Shown: positions 1 to 11,800 of the stretch, one piece after another | Position numbering within the stretch: the stretch's first letter is position 1 | Layout: each line of letters begins with the position of its first letter | Source of the DNA: Thunnus maccoyii | Taxonomy: Eukaryota > Chordata > Actinopteri > Scombriformes > Scombridae | Assembly (NCBI RefSeq): GCF_910596095.1 | Contig: NC_056545.1 | Coordinates: 24,637,067-24,701,066, forward strand | Reading direction: 5' to 3' | DNA: 64,000 nt | The notes under the pieces: model-generated | The model's input: the letters and a program-made list of their open reading frames with translations, nothing else | Told to the model about the DNA's origin: nothing | Database searches by the model: none | Position numbers and translations under genes: made by a program

Positions 1-3000
1 ATTTTCTAACTTGTTTGCATGAATGACTGTTTGTGTGACCACGAGCTTGATGGATTTCAAGGCTGATTTTGTTTAGTGTGCTTTGATGTAATAAGAATCC
101 ACTCATACAGATGCTGCAAGAAAAGAAAATCTACCCATGAATATAAACCTTGAAAAAATGTCCTTTGTTATTTGTAGACATATTTTGGAGATCTAGCAAA
201 AATTTTTGTGTCATCTTTTAAGGAAGCCATGGAGTAATGTCTGTATTTCTGAGGGTTTTTCCATAATTAAACAATTTATGATGAGAAAGAAATTCAGAGA
301 TGTTTTTCTGACTGATTTATGCAGAAGGAAGGAAAGATTTTGTGTTAACTGCATGTATTTAAAAAGTGCTTTCCCTGCACTATTTTTAGCTGTGTATTCC
401 ATAGAGCTTTCTGTTTAACATTGATTACTGCATTTATATTTCCTCAGAATAAATAATCACTCATTTTTTTCCATTTCCGCAAATGTTCCTCATACTGCAT
501 TGTGTCGTGGTTTATATAACCAGAGCGTTAAGATGTCAGTTTCGTTGCAGTTGGACTGTGTTCAGTTTTCATAAGAACCGACAGACAGCTCTCACACAGA
601 TTGAATTGAAGGAGCTAAATGTACTTAACAGTTTATTTCGTGAGTGCATAAAATAAATCAAATTCTGCTGTTCAGCAAGAACAGATCAAGTACAAAGTGT
701 TTGCAGGAAAAGATGGAGAAAGATGTGCTAAGTTCTATCTCATCACAAATAGCACATAATCATTTGACAAAATGCATCTAAAGAAATTACAACATAATGT
801 AACTGTCTGATATATTTCTATAATATTGTTATTTAGGCCTGTGTCTGCTTTCATTTGTTACTTAAATTCATAACCTAGCTACAGTTATTTACTCAATTAA
901 TTATTAGCGATAAGAGATCGAGATCAAAGTCTGCATTTGTACTTCTTAGTAAACTCAAGAACATATCAGTTTGCACTAAAATGTGCATTTGTAATATAAG
1001 CTCAATGCTGTATAGTATATTTATGTTTTTCTTGCTTGGGTCCCTGAAATTAAAAATTCATTTTCTGTGCCAGATCATACAGTTTCACTCTGCAACAATG
1101 CATATTTATATGTTGAAATCCCACCCCTTTGTTCCTGTAAAAAGTGACAAAAACCCAAAAAGCTCATCTTGCAATTAAGGGGTGTGTCATACAAAAAATG
1201 TCATCCAATCAGATGCAATAGATAGATCTGCAGATGTGCTGATCAATACAGCAAAAATATAATCATCAGAAGAAAACTAGAACATTTGTATGTCTTTAAT
1301 TGAAGAAAACATTCATTTTGGTTGAGTTTGCTCCTTCAATCGTACTAGAGAAGAATAACCATGTCAGAATACATCTGTTAACATTGGCTTTTGATTAGTT
1401 TCTACTACACTATATATCAGGCACAGAATACATTATCTGTTCTTAAAAACATAAACTGAAAAGCTGTGAAATGTGTATCTCAGTAGTTAAGTCTTTCCCA
1501 ACATTCAAGGAGCCTCCTGCCACCACAGATGTGTTTTTGACAGCTTCAAAAGACTCAGTAACGTCCGCCCTCACCATCGACCACTGCAGCAGTGAACTTA
1601 TGGGAACCCTGAGTTTGCTTGATCCCAACAACCTGCTCTTCTGTCATGACGTGTCTCCACTCCTCCCACAAACACCACCTCTCAGTGCATGGGTAGGAAA
1701 AGCATGATTAAATGTGCAAAACCCCTCTTTCTCTCAACATCTATACCTGCACAACAGGCTTCAGATGATATATATTAGGTTGGACTTTTCTAAAATGTGC
1801 CTGCCTGCACAATGACACGAAGAAATCTAGTTTGATGCACAGGTTTCTTGCTTCTCACAGCTAAAGCATACATTTATGTTCAGTTACTCATAGTTGTGGG
1901 ACTTCAGCAGAGCACCAGCAAAGTTTCCAGGGTGAAAATGGCAAAGAGTGCCAGGGTAGTATATCAGGCTGAGCAGGATAAACTGAGTTATTGTTGGAAG
2001 AGAGAAACTTGGAATTGGAGGTAAAAAAACAGTAAAAGGTCACAGTAAAAAGGATTAAATCGGCATCCAGATTGTAACCATTTATATAATATATGCCAAA
2101 GCAATCAGCTGCTTCCAAAATCTATGAGTACTAATAACTGCTGATTTGGTTTGAATGAACTTTACTGAATGACAATGTGTATGATTAGATGTGTTTGACT
2201 GAAAATTGATTGATTACCATCATCCCATCTCCCCACCCAACAGCTGAGTGGAGGCTCCTCATATCCTCTGTGTGGTCAGAAGCAACATCATTGATTCTGT
2301 CAGGAGGCAACGCAGGACTTCTCCAAGCATGAAACTCTGAGTAACACACACAAAAGCCTCCTCCATAAAAGAAGGGATTTAAATTTGAACTTTTGAAGCT
2401 TAAATGCAAGCAAAAAAAATATTCTAAGAGTTATTTTTATGATTCATCAGACTGATCGATGCATTAGGTGATTATATGAGTTTACAAAATGCAGCGGCTG
2501 CTCAGCATCAAGTTCCGGTTTGTGTTTTCCTTGTTTAGCTGAGTAACAGACTAATATATTTGATCTCCACAGACAGTGATGGTCGGCTCTGACTGAGCAA
2601 CACTGGAGCATCTTGGGTACTCGCCAACTTGGCTTTATAATCTTAGTTTTCTGTCTGTGTCGCCCGTATGTCTCTCTTTCAAAAAACATGATGTATTTTC
2701 CACATTTCCTTTTTTATGTATAAATAAATCTGATAAAACGTCACTTAAGTGCTCCATTTATATCAGTGTAGTGAAGCTATTGCTTATAATGTTATACACT
2801 AAGAGTTAAATAACAGTAAAAAATACAAAATATTCTCAATAATTATGATGCAGCATTGATGTCACTATATTTTCAATTATATAGTTACTGCAAAATACTT
2901 TAGTTTATATAAAAGTAGTATTTGCTTGTTGAAGAACATCTTTTTTGTGGTCATCTGTTAGCAATTTAGCAACATTAGCAACAAAACATTTTTGTAAATG

Positions 3001-3650
3001 ATACTAAAACTTTTGCAGAGAAATACATAAGCTGAGCAGACAGGATGTAGTGAAAGTGTTCAAAGAGAAAAACTATACTACTGAATGTTAGAGCTAACTG
3101 TTACATTACACACTAACCTGATTTGGAGTGATGTAATTAATCTAATAATAATATGAAACTTTGACATCTGAAATCTGCAGCAGAAATGTCCTGACCCGGC
3201 TGCTACTTATGATTTGTGAGATGAATATTGAGACTTCACTTCAGTCTCCTAGATACGTCTGAGAAACATAATCCCACCCCGGTAAACACACACACACACA
3301 GAAAGAGAGCAGCAGCAGTTCTGTCAAACAGCATGTGAGGAAGATGGGATATTGAGAGCAGGGTGAAGGGTGGCTGAGTTGGCAGTGAAGCACCAATCAG
3401 ACCTAAATGAATCTCAAAAATTGATCCCATGTAGAGATACACATAGCTATGCAAAGATATGACCACAGACATTACTGCTCTATACACATTTAAACTATGG
3501 ACTGATTAAATTACACACTAATGCATGTGTGGTTGCTAACCCCCCCCCCCCAAAAAAACCCTGTTGTGTCCTGAATAGGTCTGTCTAAAGTCTTAACCTC
3601 CTATCTGAGAAACAAACTGCAAACTGGAGCTTTTATCATCATCTCCCCTT
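1..3650. other. Intergenic stretch without a recognisable gene
   Basis: Open frames here are short and mostly lack splice context. The only slightly protein-like piece is 1471-1707, where both strands stay open for about 60-78 codons; neither translation resembles a family I know and it has no flanking exon. A cytosine run followed by adenines at 3541-3557 and a short CA run near 3288-3300 are simple repeats. The stretch is AT-rich and probably contains the distal upstream region of kcnk4. Confidence 0.5.
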
Positions 3651-3654
3651 TAAT

Positions 3655-3733
3655 CTGTGCTGCTCTCTCTCTCTTTCTCTTTAATTCGCTCTCTCACTCC
3701 CTATATAAAGTCAGTTTGTTTGAGTATCTTTTT
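3655..3733 (+). promoter_or_regulatory. kcnk4: Probable TATA-box core promoter of kcnk4
   Basis: A CT-rich tract is followed by TATATAAA at 3702-3709. Transcription would then be expected to start about 25-30 bases downstream, near 3733. A good splice donor (AAG|GTGAGC) follows at 3893/3894, which fits a short untranslated first exon. The nearest downstream gene on this strand is kcnk4, 2 kb away. The assignment is inferred from motif spacing; no transcript evidence is available. Confidence 0.4.
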
Positions 3734-3893
3734 CTTTCTTGTGAGCTCAGCAACAGCCTCCCTCCTCGCCCCCCTCTCCCCCCATACACCCATACACACT
3801 CACACATGCTTGCTGAATACGGCTGCCTGAACTCATGAACCACTCTGCATGAGGTGACTGCTACTCTGGATTCTTATGGTCCTTCTTTTTAAG
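3733..3893 (+). other. kcnk4: Candidate untranslated exon 1 of kcnk4 with two short upstream ORFs
   Basis: This is a segment of about 160 bases between a TATA box and a consensus donor. It contains an ATG at 3806 opening a 10-codon ORF that stops at 3836-3838, and an overlapping ATG at 3835 opening a 5-codon ORF that stops at 3850-3852. If transcribed, both would precede the kcnk4 start codon and could lower its translation. The exact 5' end is a guess from the TATA position. Confidence 0.35.
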
Positions 3894-5372
3894 GTGAGCA
3901 GACACAGACTGGACTGTCTGGCGCATTTGTCAGTATCGTACATCTTACAGACCCGTAGGGACTCTAAGTGGTAATAAAACAGGATTACTATGGCTGTGGC
4001 TCTATTGCAGCCGCACTGTTGGCACTTAATGCAAGCCATATTACAATTTCCTTTGTCGAGTGGTGCATAATCTGTCTGGCATTCTGTGTTACTGTCTGAG
4101 GTAGGTATAAATTAAATAAACTGCATATTAGCTGCTTTATTTGAATGCATTTTGTTTGATGGATTTTCTTTTAGATGTGTAGTTCTGTCAAAATGCAATA
4201 ATGTCTTTAATTATATGTGCATTGTAAGTTACATGTGACAAACGTATATTCATCCCATTTTTCATGGCTGCTTTATGCATGAAATGTATGTATGAAGAAG
4301 GCATTTAAAATAATCTTGTGCCACTTAAACTATTATAATGTAGGTATGAGTTTTACATAAACTGCTAACGTTTGGCTGCTATGTGATTCATTTAGTAAGT
4401 GGGCGCTCCCTTTGTTCATTCCCAGCCGCTGTTTAGAGAGAAAGTGTATACTTTTCTGTCACCATGTAACAGTTTCTTGCTCTAATTTTGGATCAAGACC
4501 AGCAGATCTGCTGACGAAAGAGCTGCTGTCACTGAAGTTGTACTTTAGAGGACCAGAGCTTGTTTTATTCTAGCTTGCCGTCCAGTGATGCAGAGTGAAT
4601 TGCAAGTGGCAGGCCTACTGGTCCAAAAGATAAAATCCTTCTCTCTCTTAAATACTTTTCCTGGACAAAGGGAGTGTCTGGCACATCTATCAGTTTCTTA
4701 ACTCCATTGCTTTAACAAGGTAAATATGCATCAGAGTGCAAAGCCTTGGCTCCCGTTTCAGTTTTGAATGAAAATGCCTTCTTGGTTTGAGCCAACAATG
4801 ACAAACATAATCACAACAAATGCTTCCACAGCTAGACACTGCACCTCTAAGGCTTCTGCTTCTCCAACCTTTACAACATATATGCATATGTCTCTGAAGA
4901 TGATATCTGCTATATTTGAAGGCACATGAGCTTTACCATATTTCTTCTTTAACAACTGAAAGGAGATCTACAATGAGGCATCGTTTTTATCTGGAGCTGG
5001 AAATTTCCCTTTATTTCATCCAAAGTTTACATAGGTGTGGGTGGAATAACAAAGCTGAGCTGTCTCTCATCAGAAACTAAAGGCTTACATGGTGCATGTC
5101 ATTAGAAGATGGGTACAGACAATGATAATGAAAACACAACAGCATATGGCTGAGGATCTACAACAGCTGTTTGTGTGACATTGCCACGCCTGAGAGCTTC
5201 AACTTGTTGTTGATTGTTGTCCGTCATCAGGGACTATCCTCACTGCTGACAGCTTTCGTGTTTTTGAGAAAGTGAACATGTTCTTTACTCATTTAAAATC
5301 TTTGACATAAATGCTGCTTAGGTGCATATGCAGACATGTTTCTTTGGTTCTGTCTAGTGTCCCCTCCTTCAG

Positions 5373-5484
5373 AGTGCGAGGTGGACGGAGTCCCCAGTGG
5401 TTACGGATCCAGGGACTCTATCCTCAGGCCTGGAGCAAAGAGGGACTGGAAAAGACGAAGGCGTGGGCAACTAAGGCACGAAAG
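5373..5484 (+). other. kcnk4: Candidate second leader exon of kcnk4
   Basis: A pyrimidine-rich acceptor (ending CCTTCAG at 5372) and a donor (AAAG|GTTAGC at 5484/5485) bound 112 bases that are more GC-rich than their surroundings. One frame is open for 36 codons and would join in frame to an acceptor at 5768/5769 and on to the kcnk4 start at 5857, but it contains no ATG. It may be an untranslated exon or a chance splice-site pair. Confidence 0.3.
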
Positions 5485-5856
5485 GTTAGCTCAACTATTA
5501 TGAGTGCACCTGTCTGTGTATTCATGACACAGATCATTTATATTTTATAGGCAATCACATCTGTCAGAAGTGTCAGGCAGATCGGATGGCTTTTTATCGA
5601 GGATGTTGCATTTACTGTGTGTCAGCAGTGTGGTGAGGCCCGAGTCCATTTAATGCCTGGTGTGCAGCTAATAGGCTGGCTGCTGCAGACGTATATACAG
5701 CTGTGGTTGCTGTCAGGCACTGTGGTCAGTGTGAAACCCTTGTGTTCCTGTGGTTGCTGATGTTTCAGCTGCAGCAGCTTGGATCTGGGCCACACCAGCA
5801 CTGACGCTGGCAGAGGGAAACAGCAGCCTGCGTTTGAACTGAGTGGAGGTGCAGCC

Positions 5857-8800
5857 ATGCGCTGCTCCACCCTGCTCGGCATCTTCACAGGGGTGCTTCT
5901 CTACTTGGTGCTGGGCGCCGTGGTGTTCAACGCCTTGGAGACTCCACGAGGGGAGAAGAAGCACATCGAGCTGCAGTACAAACGCCGGGATTTCCTGCTG
6001 AACTTCAGCTGCATTGACCCAGACAATCTACATGCCTTTATAGAGGTAGGGCACATCTTCTCATGACAAGAGCCACACTGGCTCTGGCTTTCATTTTGGG
6101 ATGTGTAATCTCTCTAGGACAGCTAAGGTACTCTTCTCTGTTCTCTCAATTTCTAGGGGGCAGGGCATCATGGTGGGTAGGTATGCTCAAGTGTCTCTTG
6201 TTTTAGTCTTTAAATGGGTTTGAACATATCTGTGACATACCACGACCACTTTTGTGTCAATTTTGTGTTTCTCAAACGTTTTGGCTTGTGATCTCGTAAA
6301 ATGCAGCATCTATTTGTTATGCCTCATCACAGGTTAAAGGATACATTTAATAATTTTTAAATCTTTCTTAAAATAACAGTCAGGTGTCCATATAAACATT
6401 GGGAGAGTTTTTGCTTGCAGTAATCATTCCTCCTATTCATACTGGCTATTAAAAGATCCCCTTCATATACTTACAATGTAAGTGATGGGGAACAAATTCT
6501 ACAGTGTTGTTTTGTACAAAAATATATTTAAAAGTTTATCTGACGCTAATATGAGCAGCAGTCTGAGTTAGTCAAATAAATATCTTCCAAAGTTAGTCTT
6601 TTTAGTTTGAGGAAATTTAAATTCCCCCTTTGTGTTTCCTTAGAATTTGGTACTAAAATGACTTTGACTGCATTTGAAAGATGCGAATACACTTGATTTG
6701 AAAAATTTGGAAAAAGCTCAAGCCTTATATTAGCTTCAGATAAACAATTAAATACGTTTTTGCACAAAACGAGGACAGGTGATTAGGTCCTACATCACTT
6801 ACATCGTAGGCGATATGCAGGGGATCTTTTAACGGTCAGTATGAACAATGTGCAAAACCTCTTTTGATGTTCATTTGGTCACCTCACTATTGTTTAAAGA
6901 AAGACTTGAAAGACGGAGGGATTTTACAGGCTTGAAAAGGTAAACATATTCAGCATTCCACAAAAAAAGCTAAAATTTCTCGTCCTGACCCTGATGAACC
7001 ACTGAAAAGTAATCTAAACACAACTTGTGACCAACCATAATGTTGTATTTCCTTCTTTAAGTGTCATGCAAAATTCAGCTATTGGGTTTGTAAATGACTT
7101 TGAAGGCTAAAAAATATACGAGTGTATGCTCAATAAAGCTGAAAAGCTATAAAATTAATCTATAAAAATTAAATTGGTACAGATAATTTTACACAACATT
7201 TTTTATTATAGTAAGGTGAAATTTTGTGTTCTTTCTCTGTGTCAGTTATTGAACCTGCAAACTGTACATGTAAAAGTGATTCTGCCACTGTACAAAGTCA
7301 CAGATTGTGGCTATTTTCCCCTCTCCTACCTTCCCCATCCAACAAACACCACAGAGGATCTGAAGCATAGAAGCTTGACCACCTCTCAGCTAAAAATACA
7401 TTTTGGCTTGGCGTCTGACAGATAAATGGCTCAGCTTGTTTGACTCTGACAATACAATTTAAAATATTCTGTATCTGTTTTGTGGGTCCTCAGGGTGACC
7501 CATTAGACTTGTGTTGAGTATTGAGCAGATAACATGTGTGGTCAGTGCGGCTATGTGAGGATGGGTCAACTCCCTAGTGTGCATGTGTGTGAGTGCATGA
7601 AAGCTGATCCATGCACAGGTTGAGTGTTACAAGCTGGCTCGACAACCGTTTCTGTGATCCAGAGATGTTTGTCCCCACTCCAGAATGAAAGTTGTACATC
7701 ACCATTTTAGCCTGTAAAGTGATCTATAGATGCAGCAGCTGACATTTACAAAGGTTAAAGGTCACTACAGAAGAAAAGAGTGCAGTCCTCAAGTCAACAA
7801 GGCCGCATTTTGTTTTTGATCATTTAAAAGAAGATGATAAGTACATTCCTTCAGCTACACACTCATTCATCTTTAATTAAAAAAAGCTTCCAGTATAATA
7901 TTTCACTCCTTTATAATAATATACTCACAGAATGAGCACCCAATGATTTGATGGTTTCTATTGTTAGGTGCTGTCAGAAAAAAATTCAAACTGGAGAATC
8001 GTTAAGATAGTTTGGGTGAGTTTGCACAATAGCACACCTATAAAAACATGAACACGTGTGCTTAATGACAGATTACATAAAAACTAAAGTCCTCTTATTC
8101 ATGAGTGAGCCAGGCAGCTGTTACAAAGTAATTCCTCTCACGTTGTTCTGCATGACAAGCCGGCATTGTGGGTCAGGTTTCAAACAAACCAGTGTCAGCT
8201 GATGTTTCAACAGGTCTTCAATAAATTCAAAGTGATCCAACTACAGTCTGTTGCCCACGTGAGTGATGCAAGATGTGGCAATGCGTTTTGCAGTTGTTCA
8301 TTTTCCACCGCTGGCTTTTAACGTGGAGGATCATGTGTGTGCTGATGGTGCGTGATGTCAGCTGGCACACGGGTGTGACTATGAGGTCTAGATATCAATG
8401 CTGTCCTAACTCAAACCCAACTTAGAAAACTGATCAACTTAGAAAACTGTATTTGAATCAGATGAAAATGAAGAATTTATTAGAGCTGAAATGATTAGTT
8501 AATTAAGCATCAACAATTTCGTTTAACATTTCCTTGTTTAAGACATTTATTAAGCAAGAAGTCAAACATAGCTGGTTCCAGTTTCTCCAGTGTGAGGTGT
8601 TGGTCACTGTAAATCGAATACATTTGAGTTTTGGACTGTTGGGCAAAACAAGTCATTTGAAGATGTCACCTTAGAATTGTGATGGGAATTTTTTCAGTAT
8701 TTTCTGACAAAAAAAAATCAGAGAGAATAATCAACAGATTAATCAATATTGAAAATAATCATTAGTTATAGCCATAAATTCAGGTCCAATCATCAATCTG

Positions 8801-11800
8801 TAACATAAGGAAGATCACAGTGTCAGTCTTGTCTTTGTACATTTTCTGTTTTGTAAAACAAAAGCCTTTTCATTTCATCCATCTTTCTATTGGTTTTGTT
8901 CCTCAGTGGTGTGCTCACAAATCTACACATTGAAATACATAAATCTATAGTTACATGTGGTGAGACTGATGTATGTCATGACCATAGAAAGCTGAAGTTC
9001 ACTGCTCTTGCTTGTGGCCAGTATTTCCCTTTGCAACCACACTTCTTGTGTTGTTATGCCTCGGCACCGGTGACAGCTGTGGCTGCAAGCATTATGTTTT
9101 CAGGTTGTCCATCCAACCATCCATTCATCCATCCCATTCTCATGCATGCAATATCTCAGGAACGACTTGAGGGAATTTCTTCAAATTTGACACAAACGTC
9201 CACTTGGACTCAAGGATGAACTGATTAGATTTTGGTGGTCAAATGTCAAGATCATTGTAACCTTACAAAATTCATTTTTGGCTATAACTCAAGAATTCAT
9301 ATGTTAATTATGGCAAAGTTTCTAATTGGATAAAATCAGGTGATGACATTTTATATCCAAAAGGTCAAAGGTCACCTTCACTGTGACATCATAATGTTCT
9401 GCAAAAACACTTTTCCTGGCATTATTCAATGCCATAACTCAGGAACAGAAGGGGAGATTTTGACCATATTTCACATTTGGATACTAAATTGGTGACACCA
9501 ATCTTGGTGCCCACCGTGAAACTGTGGTGATTGTTTAGGTCTTCTGTGCTGCCAAGTTGAAGATGTGTGTGAAGCATCCACGTTTTAGAATTTGTCGCTT
9601 CTTTGCAGCAACATCCATATCTGAAGCTTTGTCTACTGTCATGGCTACAACTTTCCATCAGAATCAGCTTTATTGGCCAAGCGTGTGAACACATACAAGG
9701 GAAATACACTTAATACCTTTTGTTAAATTCCTTCAAAGTCTTCACCACTAAAATTATATGAGTCTGGACAGAAATGGATGTAAACTGCAACTTAACTGGT
9801 TGCAGCTTAATATTATAGCACTGAAATGTTGCTAAATAGTCAGACAGTAATTTTTCTGGCTCCAAATAATTCAGATAAATTTCCATGGAGCCCGCCATGT
9901 TGCACCGCCATGTTGCACCGCCATGTTTCTACAGTAGCCCAGAACGGACAAAGCAAACACTGGCTCTAGAGAGGGCCTTTTGCGTGTTTTTTGCGAGTTT
10001 CGCGGCAACCTTTGGTTCTCCTACACGCTTGGAAGGGGAGGGGGAGGGGTATTTAGTTGGTAGCAATCTGCAACCTCACCACTAGGTGTCACTAAACCCT
10101 ACCACTGGTCTTTAAGTCTTTGTTGAACTAAATCAACTCCTTTTTAGCCGCTAGATCATCTGCTTCTAATATTCTACAAACTATTGCTGGCTTGTATTAT
10201 TTCTAAAAATTGTATTTCCTGTAAACCTCAATCTTGACACACCCTTTGGGCAGAAGTTGCACCGCCCCCGTGTGAAGTGGTCAATGTCCACAACTATTAC
10301 AAATGTATTGTGCTGAGATTTGGCTTGGTTGAATCATTATTACCAGTATCAGCAGTAACAAACTGCATTTACCTAAAAAAAAATATTGGAAAATATTACT
10401 GATACAATAATTTCAACAAATATTCAATGAAATAACATTAAATTTATCATACTGACTATAGTTTGTAATCAGAAAACATTTTATTCCATGGCAATGTTTA
10501 GCTTTTGTAAGAACTTATTGGCAATATTACCTTTACCATTACTGGAGCATGTTTTTAAAAAAGCATTACAAAATTGTCAAAACACTCTCTGAAACTACAT
10601 ATATAAAAAAAATATGATTATCTTTTTCAAATGCCAACCTAAACAGGCCAAATGCCAAGCGGGACTCTTGTACCCCTAACTCCCTAGAAGGAAACCACCT
10701 CAAAAGATGTGGTTCTGTAAACACGCCATGCAATCTGAGGATTTTTTTTGAGCCTAACAAACTTCCACAGAGTTGTAGTTAAGCTAATTATAACTTAGTT
10801 CAATTTAGTTAACTACACTTGTAAAACAATAGAAATCGTCCATTTTCCCAAACCAGTTGGGACTGACCTTGTACGCGGTGGCATCAGCCCAACAGACAGG
10901 ACCAACCAGACACAGCCCTATCTCTGTAATCAGAAACTTCTTATTTATTAGAAGTAATGATGTCTGCAGAGTCCATGTTCAATCACAGCTTTATCATATT
11001 CAGCTTTAAATTTAGAGCTAACAAATGTCTTCAAGCACCAACTGACACAAAACAGATAATTAGATCGGGGAATTAGATTATTTCTGCGGGCAGTGGTTGG
11101 ACAGAGTGGAGCCGTCACAGTTCTTTGTCACTGACTGCTTGCTGTTGATCATGTTTAGAGAAAAGTCATTTTTTAGGGCATTTCCAACATTACTGTGGTG
11201 GACATAAATCCCTGCAACTGGCTGTAAAGTAATAAATTGAGTTATGTTTAATTGGACAATAAAAAGACACTCATGCTCATGTGTTTGTCTTTGAAATTTT
11301 ACAATATCAGAAATGAATCATGTACAATTTAAATTAATTGATGGGTTATTTTACTAAATTGTGAAGTCTTTTGCTAATTCATCTTTATATTTATTTAGTC
11401 AAATTAAATATCATTTACTTAACTGTTTTATAAAGTAACCACTAAACTCTTAACTCCTCTCCACCATCCCATCCCAGGAGGTGGTGGAGGCCATTGGTGC
11501 AGGTGTGGATCCCAACAGCAACTCCTCTTTTGTCAGCCAATGGGATCTGGCCAGTGCCTTTTTTTTCTCAGGGACAATCATCACAACCATCGGTGGGTGT
11601 CCAGCAGAACCATCAAGACCATTAAACTAAATTCTGATGACATATTCGTGGCTGGAGTCTGTTTTTTCTGACCTTTACATTTCGTGTCTTCAAATCCACT
11701 GCTCTTCCACCACCACCTCTGACCTTGCATGTCCAGGTTTTGGAAACATCTCCCCCAAGACAGAAGGGGGTCAGCTGTTCTGCATTTTCTATGCCCTGGT

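Noticed and set aside
1443-1707. Overlapping open frames on both strands that look mildly protein-like
   Set aside because: No family match, no splice context and no companion exon; kept only as a remark.
5779-5856. A 26-residue N-terminal extension of the channel, similar in length to one reported for a human TRAAK isoform
   Set aside because: The codon at 5779 is TTG, not ATG, and no in-frame ATG lies between it and the upstream stop (TGA at 5758). The matching length looks like coincidence, so the start at 5857 was kept.
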